Part shown: one piece after another, positions 45,073 to 55,300 of the stretch
Layout of the letters: every line of letters begins with the position of its first letter
Position numbering within the stretch: position 1 is the first letter of the stretch
From: Actinomycetaceae bacterium zg-1166
GTDB lineage: Bacteria > Actinomycetota > Actinomycetes > Actinomycetales > Actinomycetaceae
Assembly (NCBI GenBank): GCA_015679245.1
Contig: CP064953.1
Location: 62,001 to 126,000, forward strand
Length of the DNA stretch: 64,000 nt
Reading direction: 5' to 3'
Program-made: the position numbers and the translations under genes
Notes under the pieces: model-generated
The model's database searches: none
What the model was told of the DNA's origin: nothing
What the model saw: the letters and a program-made list of their open reading frames with translations, nothing else

Positions 45073-46068
45073 CTAACTGAGATCCACCACGACGCGTCCG
45101 ATAATCTGGTTCTCAACGATAGCGTGGAGTTCACGATCCATGTCCTCCCAGCTCACTGTGCGAGTGAGGCGGCCAAGGATATCGTCGGGTAGGGAAGAGC
45201 GAACGATTTCCCACGACTGCGTGCGAACGTCGTCGCTGGGGAAGGACACCGTGACCCCCAAGAGGTTGACGCCGCGAAGGATAAAGGGCATTACCGTGGT
45301 CGAAACGGCATTGCCGCCGGCGTTGCCGAAAGCTGCAACACTCGCGCCAGGTAGGGCAGTGCGTAGAAGCCATGCGAGGGTATCGCCACCAACTGTGTCG
45401 ATGGCTGCGGCCCAGTGCGCGTGATCCAGCGGGCGGGGCGTACCAGATAAGTCTGGGCGTTCGATAACGTCATCGGCTCCAAGCTCGCGAAGAAGGGCTT
45501 CTGCTTTCGGTGTACCGGTAATCGCCGTGACGCTGTAGCCGCGAGAAGCAAGCATAGCCACTGCAAGAGTTCCTGCCCCGCCACTCGCGCCTGTTACGGC
45601 CACGGGGCCGGCATGTGGGGTGAGGCCTACGGCTTCGAGTTTGCGGATTGCCATTGCGGAGGTGAGGCCAGCCGTCCCTACAGCCATCGATCCCCACAGG
45701 CTCACACCCTGGGGAAGTGGCGTCACCCAGCTGGCGGGAACGCGCACGTATTCGCAGTAGCCGCCGGGATGTTTCTCTGAGAGACTGGCACCGATTACAG
45801 TGACGGGGCTTCCTTCGCTAAGGCCGCTTGACCCAGGATCGACGATCACTCCCGAAGCGTTACAGCCACCGATAAGGGGGAGTGTACGAGCAATGGGGGC
45901 GCGTCCGGTGGCAGCGAGTCCATCTTTGAAATTGATGGAGGAATGTGTGACGCGAATAAGAACGTCGCCTTCACCGAGGTCTTTCGCAGTGGTGGTTCCG
46001 AGGGATCCACGCACACCCTCGGGAGTCTCGCGGAGCACGTACGCGCGCATATGGGTGGGAAGTGACAT
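45073..46068 (-). CDS. YhdH/AcuI-type quinone oxidoreductase (MDR family)
   Basis: A 331-residue zinc-free medium-chain reductase. The N-terminal VTHSSINFKDGLAATGRAP matches the AcuI/YhdH acrylyl-CoA reductase group. The coenzyme fold reads VAVTGASGGAGTLAVAMLASRGY, and PLIGGCNASGVIVD and GVNLLGVTV are also family segments. NADPH-dependent reduction of acryloyl-CoA or related electrophiles is the known activity of the group; the substrate here is not shown. Encoded alone, convergent with ppgK. Confidence 0.83.
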   Translation of the reverse strand: MSLPTHMRAYVLRETPEGVRGSLGTTTAKDLGEGDVLIRVTHSSINFKDGLAATGRAPIARTLPLIGGCNASGVIVDPGSSGLSEGSPVTVIGASLSEKHPGGYCEYVRVPASWVTPLPQGVSLWGSMAVGTAGLTSAMAIRKLEAVGLTPHAGPVAVTGASGGAGTLAVAMLASRGYSVTAITGTPKAEALLRELGADDVIERPDLSGTPRPLDHAHWAAAIDTVGGDTLAWLLRTALPGASVAAFGNAGGNAVSTTVMPFILRGVNLLGVTVSFPSDDVRTQSWEIVRSSLPDDILGRLTRTVSWEDMDRELHAIVENQIIGRVVVDLS

Positions 46069-46375
46069 GACGCTCCTTTGCCTCGTGCGGGGAAAATCCT
46101 ACCTCTACGATACTCTGCCATTTCCTACCTGAGGGAAGAGTGTAGAGGGCGTGGTAGGGAAGAGAGGATTCTCCGAGGGTAAACGCCACCACTATGAATC
46201 TAACGGAATATGAGTACCAGGATGCGAGCACCCTAGGATCAGGATGTGAGCACCTTAGAACCAGAATGTGAGCACTCCGGAACCGGGACATAGGTGCCCT
46301 AGCGCGTGAAGCTCCTCAAAGCATGAGTGCCACAGAGCCTCGGCACCCTGGAATGGGAAAGCTCCTCAAAATACA
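46069..46375. repeat. 22-bp tandem array in intergenic DNA
   Basis: Four 22-bp units (46217-46238, 46239-46260, 46261-46282, 46283-46304) share CCAGRATGYGAGCACYYTAGRA; the fourth is degenerate. Then GAAGCTCCTCAAA (46308-46320) recurs as GAAAGCTCCTCAAAA at 46357. There is no spacer between units, so this is not a CRISPR. The QOR promoter must lie in the left part. Confidence 0.85.
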
Positions 46376-46422
46376 GCAGTGGCTCTAACTCTCCGGTCGT
46401 GCCGGGGCGTCAGAGCCACTGC
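46376..46422 (-). terminator. Long hairpin terminator
   Basis: GCAGTGGCTCT and AGAGCCACTGC enclose an inner CTCCGG/CCGGGG pairing. It lies 78 bp after the end of the minus-strand gene at 46501, and TGTATTTT follows on that strand. Confidence 0.75.
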
Positions 46423-46500
46423 CCTCTTATGTGGCATCGCGTGCTGCTCTCACTCGTTCAGGTGGAGGATCTCACCCAGGCTTACAGCACGGTAGCCACA

Positions 46501-47199
46501 TTATTCGTTCGTGTTTTCCTCATCGTCAGCTGGAGCTTCGTCAGTGGCGGCTCCATCCTTGACATCCTCCCAGTAGGCTTCAGCCCAGGGATCCTCGGTG
46601 GGCTGGCTGCGTGTCCACAGATAGTAAGCTGCAGCGCAGAGGCCACCAAAGAGGGCAAAGGAACCCAGAATTTTGCGGCAGCGTTTCTTCTTTGGCTTAA
46701 CCTTGAGTGCCTTGGTGGCTGCTTTCTCTACATCTTTGACGCGAGTGGCTAGGTCACCCTCACTTTCGCGTGCAGCGGTTACGGCAGCTTCAGCTACGCG
46801 CTTGGCGCGAGGTACGTAATCAGTCACAACTTTCTCCTTTGCTTCGAGAGCCTTTTCTCTAGCCTCTGAGGCTTTGTCGATGGCGGTTTCCTTTGCTTCT
46901 TCCAATGCAGGGCGGAGCTTCTCTGCTGCTTCCTGAGCCTTGGGAGTAGCCCATTCAATTCCTTGATGAGCAAGTTCCTGAGCCTGGCCTGCTAAAGCTA
47001 CGGCCTTCTCCTTTGCTTCGCTGAGCGTGGGACGAAGTTTTTCTGCTGCTTCCTGCGCCCTGGGGGCTGCCCATTCGATTCCCTGCTTGGCCAGCTCTTG
47101 AGCTTGGACAGCGAGCTGACTGGCGAGTTGAGAGGCCTGGCTTGCGGCGCGATATGCCTCGTCACTCGCCTGATCTGTGAGTTTCTTTCGATCAAACAT
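46501..47199 (-). CDS. Amphipathic-helix repeat membrane protein
   Basis: A 232-residue protein. The N-terminal 160 residues are an apolipoprotein-like Ala/Glu/Lys helix with an internal duplication: QELAKQGIEWAAPRAQEAAE (about 33) recurs as QELAHQGIEWATPKAQEAAE (about 73). A basic KPKKKRCRK patch, one membrane helix (about 180-196, ALFGGLCAAAYYLW) and an acidic C-tail follow. Such proteins occur across Actinobacteria without assigned function. Good AGGAGGT upstream of the ATG on the minus strand (near 47209). It may scaffold or line the inner membrane surface. Confidence 0.75.
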   Translation of the reverse strand: MFDRKKLTDQASDEAYRAASQASQLASQLAVQAQELAKQGIEWAAPRAQEAAEKLRPTLSEAKEKAVALAGQAQELAHQGIEWATPKAQEAAEKLRPALEEAKETAIDKASEAREKALEAKEKVVTDYVPRAKRVAEAAVTAARESEGDLATRVKDVEKAATKALKVKPKKKRCRKILGSFALFGGLCAAAYYLWTRSQPTEDPWAEAYWEDVKDGAATDEAPADDEENTNE

Positions 47200-47541
47200 G
47201 GTGACCTCCTTGGCGGTCCTCGATACTGGCTACGCTGCGCGCGTGGCGTCGAGATCAGACCCCGCTCATGCAGGGCACCCTTCTATTGTCTCTGAGAGAG
47301 GGCACTATGTCAGCTGGATCGACGAAGTTCGCTCACCGCCAAATCGTCCGTAATCATTCGCACGATCTGAAGTTGAAGATTGATGAGTGCGAGAGTTGAG
47401 AGCTTGGCGCGGATTGAGGCGAATCTAGAGTTGGTGAGGTTTTTACGAGGAGAAGGTGAGTCAATGAGAGAGGTCAATTGTGAACTCGTCTAACTCGTCT
47501 CAGGCAGACGAGCACCCTTGCGCTGTGCCATGATGGAACTT
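47200..47541. other. Divergent intergenic region with small repeat and hairpin
   Basis: No gene. AACTCGTCT is tandemly duplicated (47483-47491, 47492-47500). CTCGTCT-caggc-AGACGAG forms a 7-bp hairpin (47494-47512) just before the cyclophilin gene, in its probable 5' UTR. Confidence 0.65.
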
Positions 47542-48063
47542 ATGGAAGCAACACTTCATACGAATCTTGGCGACATCGTCGTTGAACTGTATCCCAACCA
47601 TGCACCAAAGACGGTGGCAAACTTTGTTGAGCTGGCTACCGGTAAGCGCGAATGGACCCACCCTGCCACTGGCGAAAAGAGTACAGATCCGCTTTACGAT
47701 GGTGTCATTTTCCATCGTGTTATCTCAGGTTTCATGATCCAAGGCGGTGACCCGTTGGGCACCGGCACAGGTGGTCCTGGTTATCAGTTCGACGACGAAA
47801 TTCATCCCGAACTCAACTTTAATGAACCTTACGTACTCGCCATGGCTAATGCAGGTAAGCGTTTTGGTCACGGTACCAACGGTTCGCAGTTCTTCATTAC
47901 TGTGGCACCAACTCCCTGGCTCATGGGAAACCACACGATTTTTGGCAAGGTGACTGACGCAGCTTCACAAGCTGTTGTCGATAAGATCGCGCTCGTCCCC
48001 ACTGGTGCTGCTGATCGTCCTGTGGAAGATGTTGTCATTACCTCAGTGACTGTCACGGAGTGA
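47542..48063 (+). CDS. Cyclophilin-type peptidyl-prolyl isomerase
   Basis: About 173 residues, cytoplasmic (no signal peptide). Cyclophilin core: HTNLGDIVVELYPNHAPKTVANFV, the catalytic FHRVISGFMIQGGDPLGTGTGGPGY (Arg plus FMIQGGD), LAMANAGK, GSQFFIT, and WLMGNHTIFGKV. It catalyses cis-trans isomerisation at proline bonds. The start is ambiguous: METs at 47530, 47533 and 47542 are in frame; MEATLHTNLGD is the usual family opening. It is followed 18 bp later by the rhomboid gene. Confidence 0.92.
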   Translation: MEATLHTNLGDIVVELYPNHAPKTVANFVELATGKREWTHPATGEKSTDPLYDGVIFHRVISGFMIQGGDPLGTGTGGPGYQFDDEIHPELNFNEPYVLAMANAGKRFGHGTNGSQFFITVAPTPWLMGNHTIFGKVTDAASQAVVDKIALVPTGAADRPVEDVVITSVTVTE

Positions 48064-48082
48064 GAGATTAGTGAGAGATTGA
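48061..48082. repeat. 11-bp tandem duplication at cyclophilin stop
   Basis: TGAGAGATTAG then TGAGAGATTGA. The first copy starts with the cyclophilin TGA stop. Confidence 0.8.
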
Positions 48083-48972
48083 TGAACACCGGCACCTCCG
48101 ATTCCTCCGAGCATTCCCGTGAGTCATGGGAGGATTCGCCCTCTGTGTTTTCCTCAGGGTATCTGGGTAACGGTGAATGGTCGGAGAATCGTGTGGATCG
48201 GCAAGGATATGCTTCCCACAGATCCACTGGTGCACGGTTAGGTTCGTCAGAAACTGCTCCGGGGAAAGCCTTACCCGCTGAGGCTTCGCCAAGGAAGTCC
48301 CAAAAATTCGCGCAATGGTTCGGCCTGCGCCCAGGGTCTCAGCCGATTGTGACGCTGAGCCTTATCGCAGTTTGTTTCCTCGTTTATATTGCCGGGCAGT
48401 TTATCCAGCAGGTGCGTCTCAATCTTGTGTTTGCGCCCATCCTTGGGGATCTTCAGCCCTACCGTTTTCTTGCCTCAGCTTTTGTTCACGCGGGAATCTG
48501 GCATCTGGTTCTCAATATGTACGCCCTCTATCTTGCGGGTTCGGCACTGGAGCCAGCGATTGGACGTACGCGTTTTGCGGGGATCTATCTCCTGAGTGCT
48601 GTGGCTGGGAATACTGCTGTGGCACTTATCTCCGATCCTTATTCACAGTCCTGGGTTACGGCCACTGTGGGGGCTTCAGGTGCAGTATTTGGTGTGTTTG
48701 GTGCACTCTTTGTGCTCATGCGGCAGTTTGATGCGAATGCGCGCAGCCTCTTTATCGTTATCGTTGCGAACCTTGTACTCGGTTTTCTCCCAGGAATGAA
48801 TATTTCCTGGGAGTCACATGTGGGTGGGCTTCTTGCGGGGGGCGTGCTCATGGCGGTGCTTCTTATTGGCCGCGCCCAGACTCCCATTCGCCTTCGTCCC
48901 TGGCGTGACGTACTCACCTTCCTCCTCGCATTGGTGAGCCTTGTAGGCTTTATCTTCCTTGCCTATAGGTAG
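48082..48972 (+). CDS. Rhomboid family intramembrane serine protease
   Basis: About 296 residues. A polar N-terminal region (1-90) precedes a six-helix rhomboid core. ASAFVHAGIWHLVLNMYAL carries the oxyanion His/Asn; VGASGAVFGVFGALF carries the catalytic Ser (GASG); SWESHVGGLLAGG carries the catalytic His. It cleaves membrane-spanning segments; substrates unknown. The start at 48082 (ATG) is preferred; TTG 48079 is directly upstream. It is probably co-transcribed with the cyclophilin gene. Confidence 0.9.
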   Translation: MNTGTSDSSEHSRESWEDSPSVFSSGYLGNGEWSENRVDRQGYASHRSTGARLGSSETAPGKALPAEASPRKSQKFAQWFGLRPGSQPIVTLSLIAVCFLVYIAGQFIQQVRLNLVFAPILGDLQPYRFLASAFVHAGIWHLVLNMYALYLAGSALEPAIGRTRFAGIYLLSAVAGNTAVALISDPYSQSWVTATVGASGAVFGVFGALFVLMRQFDANARSLFIVIVANLVLGFLPGMNISWESHVGGLLAGGVLMAVLLIGRAQTPIRLRPWRDVLTFLLALVSLVGFIFLAYR

Positions 48973-49264
48973 AATTTTTCTTCCTGACGATCCCCACGCT
49001 TCCACGTGATGCTGTTCCTGGTGTGGACTTTTTTCGAGTGGAACTTTATTTACTTCTTTGAGATGAAGTGACTCACAGTTTCTTACATATCTAACGTGCT
49101 AGTGACCTAGTGACCTAGTGACAGATTTTTCGCCTGTCGATATATGTCGAGAATTATTCAAAATGTATAACATTTTCTAGGCCTTATTTTCCGTAAATTC
49201 ACTTTCGTTGAAATTCTTAGTGTAGATCCTAGTGCAGAGCTTTTGTAGGATTTCTCACTTGGTT
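48973..49264. other. AT-rich upstream region of the giant adhesin
   Basis: No gene. CTAGTGAC occurs as three perfect tandem copies (49099-49122). The DNA from about 49030 to 49260 is distinctly AT-rich, like the region before the coiled-coil protein, and may act as an upstream promoter element. Confidence 0.6.
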
Positions 49265-49293
49265 TTGCGGGGGGGGGGAGAGAGAAACATAAT
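49265..49293 (+). promoter_or_regulatory. Putative phase-variable promoter with G10 tract
   Basis: TTGCGG (49265-49270) and CATAAT (49288-49293) are separated by exactly 17 bp. The ten-G run (49269-49278) spans the end of the -35 hexamer and half the spacer. Start of transcription would be near 49300, about 74 nt before the adhesin ATG. GAGAAAC-ATAAT-GTTTCTC (49282-49300 region) can also form a hairpin. Confidence 0.5.
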
Positions 49294-49373
49294 GTTTCTC
49301 CCCGTTTCTTCCAGTATCCTAAGTGGGACGAATATGTACTTTGGGTACTCTGTTTTTTCAGAGGAGAGGAAAG

Positions 49374-52300
49374 ATGAGGAACACGAAACACTCCTCGCGC
49401 TTCAAGACACTGGTTGTAACCTCTATTGTTCTCCCGCTGACCCTGGCGGGGGGGGGTTATGCAACTATTGCGCTGGCTGGGGAAGGTAGCTCCTCAGCAG
49501 TAACTCCGGATGATCCGCAGCACTATGAGCGTTACGCTGATCAGAACAATGCCACGGTTCGTGATTCTATTAATTGGCTCGACTTTGGGAAGTTTAAGGA
49601 TCTCAACACGGATCAAACCCTCAGGGTTGGGAGCTACCTGGAACAGGAGATCACCCCAGGCTACAAGGTGAAGGTGGAAGTGGTTGGTCTTCAACCCTTC
49701 CGCGCCACAGACACCTACAAAGAACGTATCGATGAATATGGGCTCGCCGATCAGCTCCCGGCATCTGCGTCCTATGATGACACCGCGGTGAACACGGCGA
49801 ATGCCGAAGCGATCAGTCCCGTGGGAATCATTGCCTCGCCGATGCCCGCCCGGGATTCCAATCTCGTCTCCCTCGGTTTCAACCCACCAGGTAAGGTTTC
49901 CCTCGCGGTGAACTACAACGGTCCTGGTGGGCGTCGTCGCGCAAACTGGGGTGTTCAGTTGAAGCTCACCGGTATGTACGGTGATCGAACTTTCCCGGTG
50001 GATGCCGTAGTCGCTGATTCGGAAGAAGCGAACTTAGAGTACATCCTTGCGAGCACTGATGGTTCCCCTTTTGAGCTTCTTACCGAAATTTCCTCGAAGT
50101 CAGGAGCGAATCGGACGACCTCAAGTTACGAAGTTCTCTCGTGGGAAGACTACAAGAAGGCTCCGAGAGCTATTAGTACCCTCAGGGGGGATTCGGTCGG
50201 CGATGCCGAGTCGATGCTCTTTTCCAACTTCACCACTGATCCTGAGGTAGCTTCGCGGGCAATCCGCAAAAAGCCTGGTGTGGACATCAACGGACGCGAA
50301 GGCTGGTACATCGACGGTATCGGCACCAAGCTGTATGGTCCCACTCAGGATACGAAGAAAGAACACCGCTCCTCACCCCTCGTCGTGACCCGTGATGCTT
50401 CCAACCTGGGTGTCTATGTGCGCACCCACTGGAACCAGGCTGCCATGATCGGTATCCTCGCTGCGGATTACGGTGATGCTCCTGAGTCCTACGGGGAGGC
50501 GCGTCATCTGATCAACAACAATCCGACGCAACCCCAGATTGGCCGGGTCAAGGCCGACGTAGATCTTGAACGTGAATCTCGTGGTGTCACGTCCGTGGAT
50601 TGGAAGACGGACGATCTCGATAGCCTCGCCTATACGAATGGTGAAGGAAACATTGGTGAACCCACAGCTGATGAAGGCGTTGGCCAACTCGTCCCCGATG
50701 GTGGTGCTCCGCTCCAATACGATCCAGTGACGCAGAGCATGAAGGTGCTGCTTTCCCCAGCTGAGGGAAACACAGCGAAGGCGCGCGCGTGGATTGACTT
50801 CAACGAGAACGGACAGTTCGACGAAGCTGAAGCATCGAACATCGTGAGCGTGAATTCTGCCGGCCTGGCAACAATCACCTTCCCGAATGCTCCGGCTCCG
50901 AGTTTTACTCCTCAGCACCTGGGTGCCCGTGTGCGCATTGCGGCTGACGAGGTCGGCGTCATCAAACCCACTGGTACCGCATTCTCCGGTGAGGTTGAAG
51001 ATTTCCGCATCCCGGTTCCCGGATCCATCCCTCAGAAGTCACAAGGGTCCAGGGGAATACCCCAGAGCGCAACGGTTCCTTTCTATGGGTATGACGAGGA
51101 CGGACGAAAGACTGCATTCACGCCCTCGCAGGAACATCAGGCCACTTTTGCCACAGTGACCACGGCAGACGATGGAACTGTTACGGTGTCTGATCTTTCT
51201 GATACAACGATCGACGCCATGAAGAACGGCAAGAAAGTTGGTACCTACACTCTTGATCCTTTGTCAGGGAAGGTGACCTTCACTCCCAACGCAGACTTTA
51301 TCGGTACTCCTGATCCGGTGACTGTGGTGCTTCGTGACGCTAACGACATTCCTGCCGTTGGAAGCTACACGCCTACTGTGACGACTGCGGCTCCTGCTGA
51401 GAGTTCTGGTAAGCAGGGTCAGGCGCAGTCGGGTCAGCCGACGTTTACAGCCGCTGATCCGGATGTTCCGATTGACGAGAATGTGCCGGCAACCTTTGAG
51501 GATGGCACAACCACGAAGACAGTAGAAGGTGTCGGTACCTTTACGGTGGCCGCTGACGGCACGGTGACCTTTACGCCGGTGAAGTCCTTTATTGGGAAAG
51601 CTCCGTCGGTTGTGATCAAGCGTGTGGATACGAACGGCACTGGGTATTTCGGGCTGTACACGGCTACGGTTGAAGCGGTTGTCCCCACCTCCACTTCGGT
51701 GACCACCACGGGTGTGCAGGGGAAGGCGCAGTCGGGTACGCCGACGTTCACTCCTGGTGATCCGAGTGTGCCGATTAACGAGGCCGTGGCGGCAACTTTT
51801 GACGACGGCACCACCGAGAAGACAGTGGACGGTGTTGGTACCTACACGGTTGCTGCCGATGGGACGGTGACCTTTACTCCGCTGAAGTCTTTCACCGGTA
51901 CCGCAACTGGTGTCACTGTCAAGCGCGTGGATCAGAATGGCACTGCCGTCACTGCCACGTACACGCCGACGGTGACGGCTGTGACGCCGAGGGGTGAAGC
52001 TGTATCTACCACGGGTGTGCAGGGGAAGGCACAGTCGGGTACACCGACGTTCACTCCCGGCGATCCGAGTGTGCCGATTGACGAGGCCGTGGCACCTACC
52101 TTTGACGACGGCACAACCACGAAGACAGTTCCTGGTGAAGGGACCTACACGGTTGCTGCCGATGGGACGGTGACCTTTACTCCGCTGAAGTCTTTCACCG
52201 GTACCGCAACTGGGGTCACTGTTAAACGTGTTGATACGAACGGCACTGCTGTGACCGCGGCGTACACGCCGACCGTGACAGCTGTGACGCCGAGGGGTGA

Positions 52301-55300
52301 AGCTGCATCTACCACGGGTGTGCAGGGGAAGGCGCAGTCAGGTACGCCGACATTTACCCCCGGAGTGGATTCTGTTCCGATTGATCAGAGCGTTCCTGCG
52401 AAGTTTGTTGTTGACGGGCATGTTGTTGATGATTCGTCAATTGATGCCAAGGATGCTCAGGGGAAGACTGTCGGTACCTATGCGATTGATGGTGCTAGCG
52501 GTGTTGTGACCTTTACGCCTCACAAGAGTTTTGTTGGGACGCCTGTTCCGGTGACGGTTCAACGCGTAGATGTCAATGGAACGTTGGCACGGGCTCTCTA
52601 CACGCCGACCGTCACGGCTGTGACTCCTACGGCTTCTCCTGCTGAGAGTTCTGGTAAGCAGGGTCAGGCGCAGTCGGGTACCCCGACGTTTACGCCCGGC
52701 GCGGATTCTGCTCCAATGGATGACACTGTGCCGGCGACCTTTGAGGATGGCACAACCACGAAGACAGTAGAAGGTGTCGGTACCTTTACGGTTGCGGCTG
52801 ATGGCACCGTGACGTTCACTCCGGTGAAGTCCTTTAAGGGGAAAGCTCCGTCGGTTGCAGTCAAGCGTGTGGATACGAACGGCACTGGGGTCCTTGGGCT
52901 TTACACAGCGACCGTTGAAGCGGTTGTCCCCACCTCCACCTCGGTGACCACCACGGGTGTGCAAGGGAAAGCGCAGTCAGGTCAGCCGACGTTCACTCCT
53001 GGTGATCCGAGTGTGCCGATTGACGAGGCTGTGGCACCTACCTTTGAGGATGGAAAGACCACGAAGAAAGTTCCTGATGAGGGAACATACACGGTTGCTG
53101 CTGATGGCACGGTGACGTTCACGCCGGTGAAGTCTTTCACCGGTACTGCGACCGGTGTGACTGTCAAGCGTGTTGATAAGAACGGCACTGCTGTCACTGC
53201 CACGTACACACCGACTGTGACGGCTGTGACCCCGAGGGGTGAGGCCGTGTCGACGTCAGGTCTTCAGGGGAAGACACAGTCGGGTACGCCGATATTTACG
53301 CCTGGTGATCCGAGCGTTCCGATTGACGAGAATGTGCCTGCGAAGTTTGTTGTTGACGGGCATGTTGTTGATGATTCGTCCATTGATGCCAAGGATGCTC
53401 AAGGGAAGACTGTTGGGACCTATACGATTGATGGTGCTAGCGGTGTCGTGACCTTTACGCCTCACAAGGGTTTTGTGGGGACGCCAGTTCCGGTGACGGT
53501 TCAACGGGTGGATGTCAATGGAACATCGGCGCAGGCTCTCTACACGCCCACTGTCACAGCTGTGACCCCGAGGGGTGAAGCTGTATCTACCACGGGTATC
53601 CAGGGGAAGGCACAGTCAGGTCAGCCGACGTTCACTCCCGGTGATCCGAGTGTTCCGATCAACGAGGCCGTACCCGCCACCTTTGACGACGGCACAACCA
53701 CGAAGAAAGTTCCTGATGAGGGAACATACACGGTTGCTGCCGATGGCACAGTGACGTTCACGCCGGTGAAGTCTTTCACCGGTACTGCAACCGGTGTGAC
53801 TGTCAAGCGTGTTGATAAGAACGGCACTGCTGTCACCGCGACGTACACACCGACTGTGACGGCTGTGATCCCTGAGGGTTCTCCTGCTGAGAGTTCTGGT
53901 AAGCAAGGTCAGGAACAGTCAGGTAAACCGACGTTCACTCCCGGCGATCCGGATGTTCCGATGGATGACACTGTGCCAGCGACCTTCGAGGATGGCACCA
54001 CCAAGAAGACAGTGGACGGTGTTGGTACCTACACGGTTGCTGCCGATGGCACAGTGACGTTCACGCCGGTGAAGTCTTTCACCGGTACCGCGACCGGGGT
54101 CACTGTTAAGCGCGTGGATCAGAACGGCACTGCCGTGACCGGCACGTACACACCCACCGTCCAACCGGTGACCCCCACGGCAGAGGATCAGACGAGCGTT
54201 GGGAAGCAGGGGCTTACCCAAAGTGGGACTCCGCGCTTTACTCCGGGCGATCCGAGTGTGCCGATGGATGACACGGTCCCAGCAACCTTCGAGGATGGCT
54301 CGACCACGAAGAAAGTTCCTGGTGAGGGAACGTACACGGTGGCTGCCGACGGCACGGTGACCTTTACTCCGGAGCCAAACTTCGTCGGTGGGGCAAAGAC
54401 AGGTGTCACCGTCAAACGCGTGGATCAGAATGGCACTGCCGTCACCGCGACGTATAAGCCTACGGTGGAGCCGGTGACGCCGAGGGGTGAAGCTGTATCT
54501 ACCACGGGTGTCCAGGGTCAGGCGCAGTCGGGCAAGCCGACCTTTACTCCCGGTGATCCGAGTGTTCCGATTGACGAGGCCGTACCCGCGACCTTTGACG
54601 ACGGTACAACCACGAAGACAGTGGACGGTGTTGGTACCTTTACAGTGGCTACTGACGGAACAGTGACCTTCACGCCGGTGAAGTCTTTCACCGGTACCGC
54701 AACTGGTGTGACTGTTAAACGTGTTGATAAGAACGGCACTGCGGTGACCGCCACGTACACACCCACCGTGACAGCTGTGACGCCGAAGGGTGAAGCCGCG
54801 TCGACGTCAGGTGAACAAGGCCAGGAACAGTCAGGTCAGCCAACGTTCACTCCCGGTGATCCGAGTGTTCCGATGGATGACACGGTTCCAGCAACCTTTG
54901 AGGATGGCTCGACCACGAAGATAGTTCCTGGTGAGGGAACCTACACGGTTACTGCCGATGGCACGGTGACCTTTACTCCAGAGAAGTCCTTCACAGGCAC
55001 GGCAACTGGCGTCACCATTAAGCGCGTGGATCAGAATGGCACCGCTGTGACCGCCACGTACACGCCTACCGTGACGGCTGTGACCCCCGCGGCTACTCCT
55101 GTTGAGACCTCCGGTAAGCAGGGTCAGAAGCAGTCGGGTCAGCCAACCTTTACGCCCGGCGCTGATTCTGCCCCGATTGACGAGGCCGTACCCGCGACCT
55201 TCGACGATGGTACAACCACGAAGACAGTGGACGGTGTCGGTACCTTTACGGTGGCTCCCGATGGCACGGTGACCTTTACGCCGGTAAAGGCCTTTAGAGG

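Noticed and set aside
46217-46304. CRISPR-like array
   Set aside because: Units are directly adjacent with no unique spacers, they decay progressively, and no cas gene is present.
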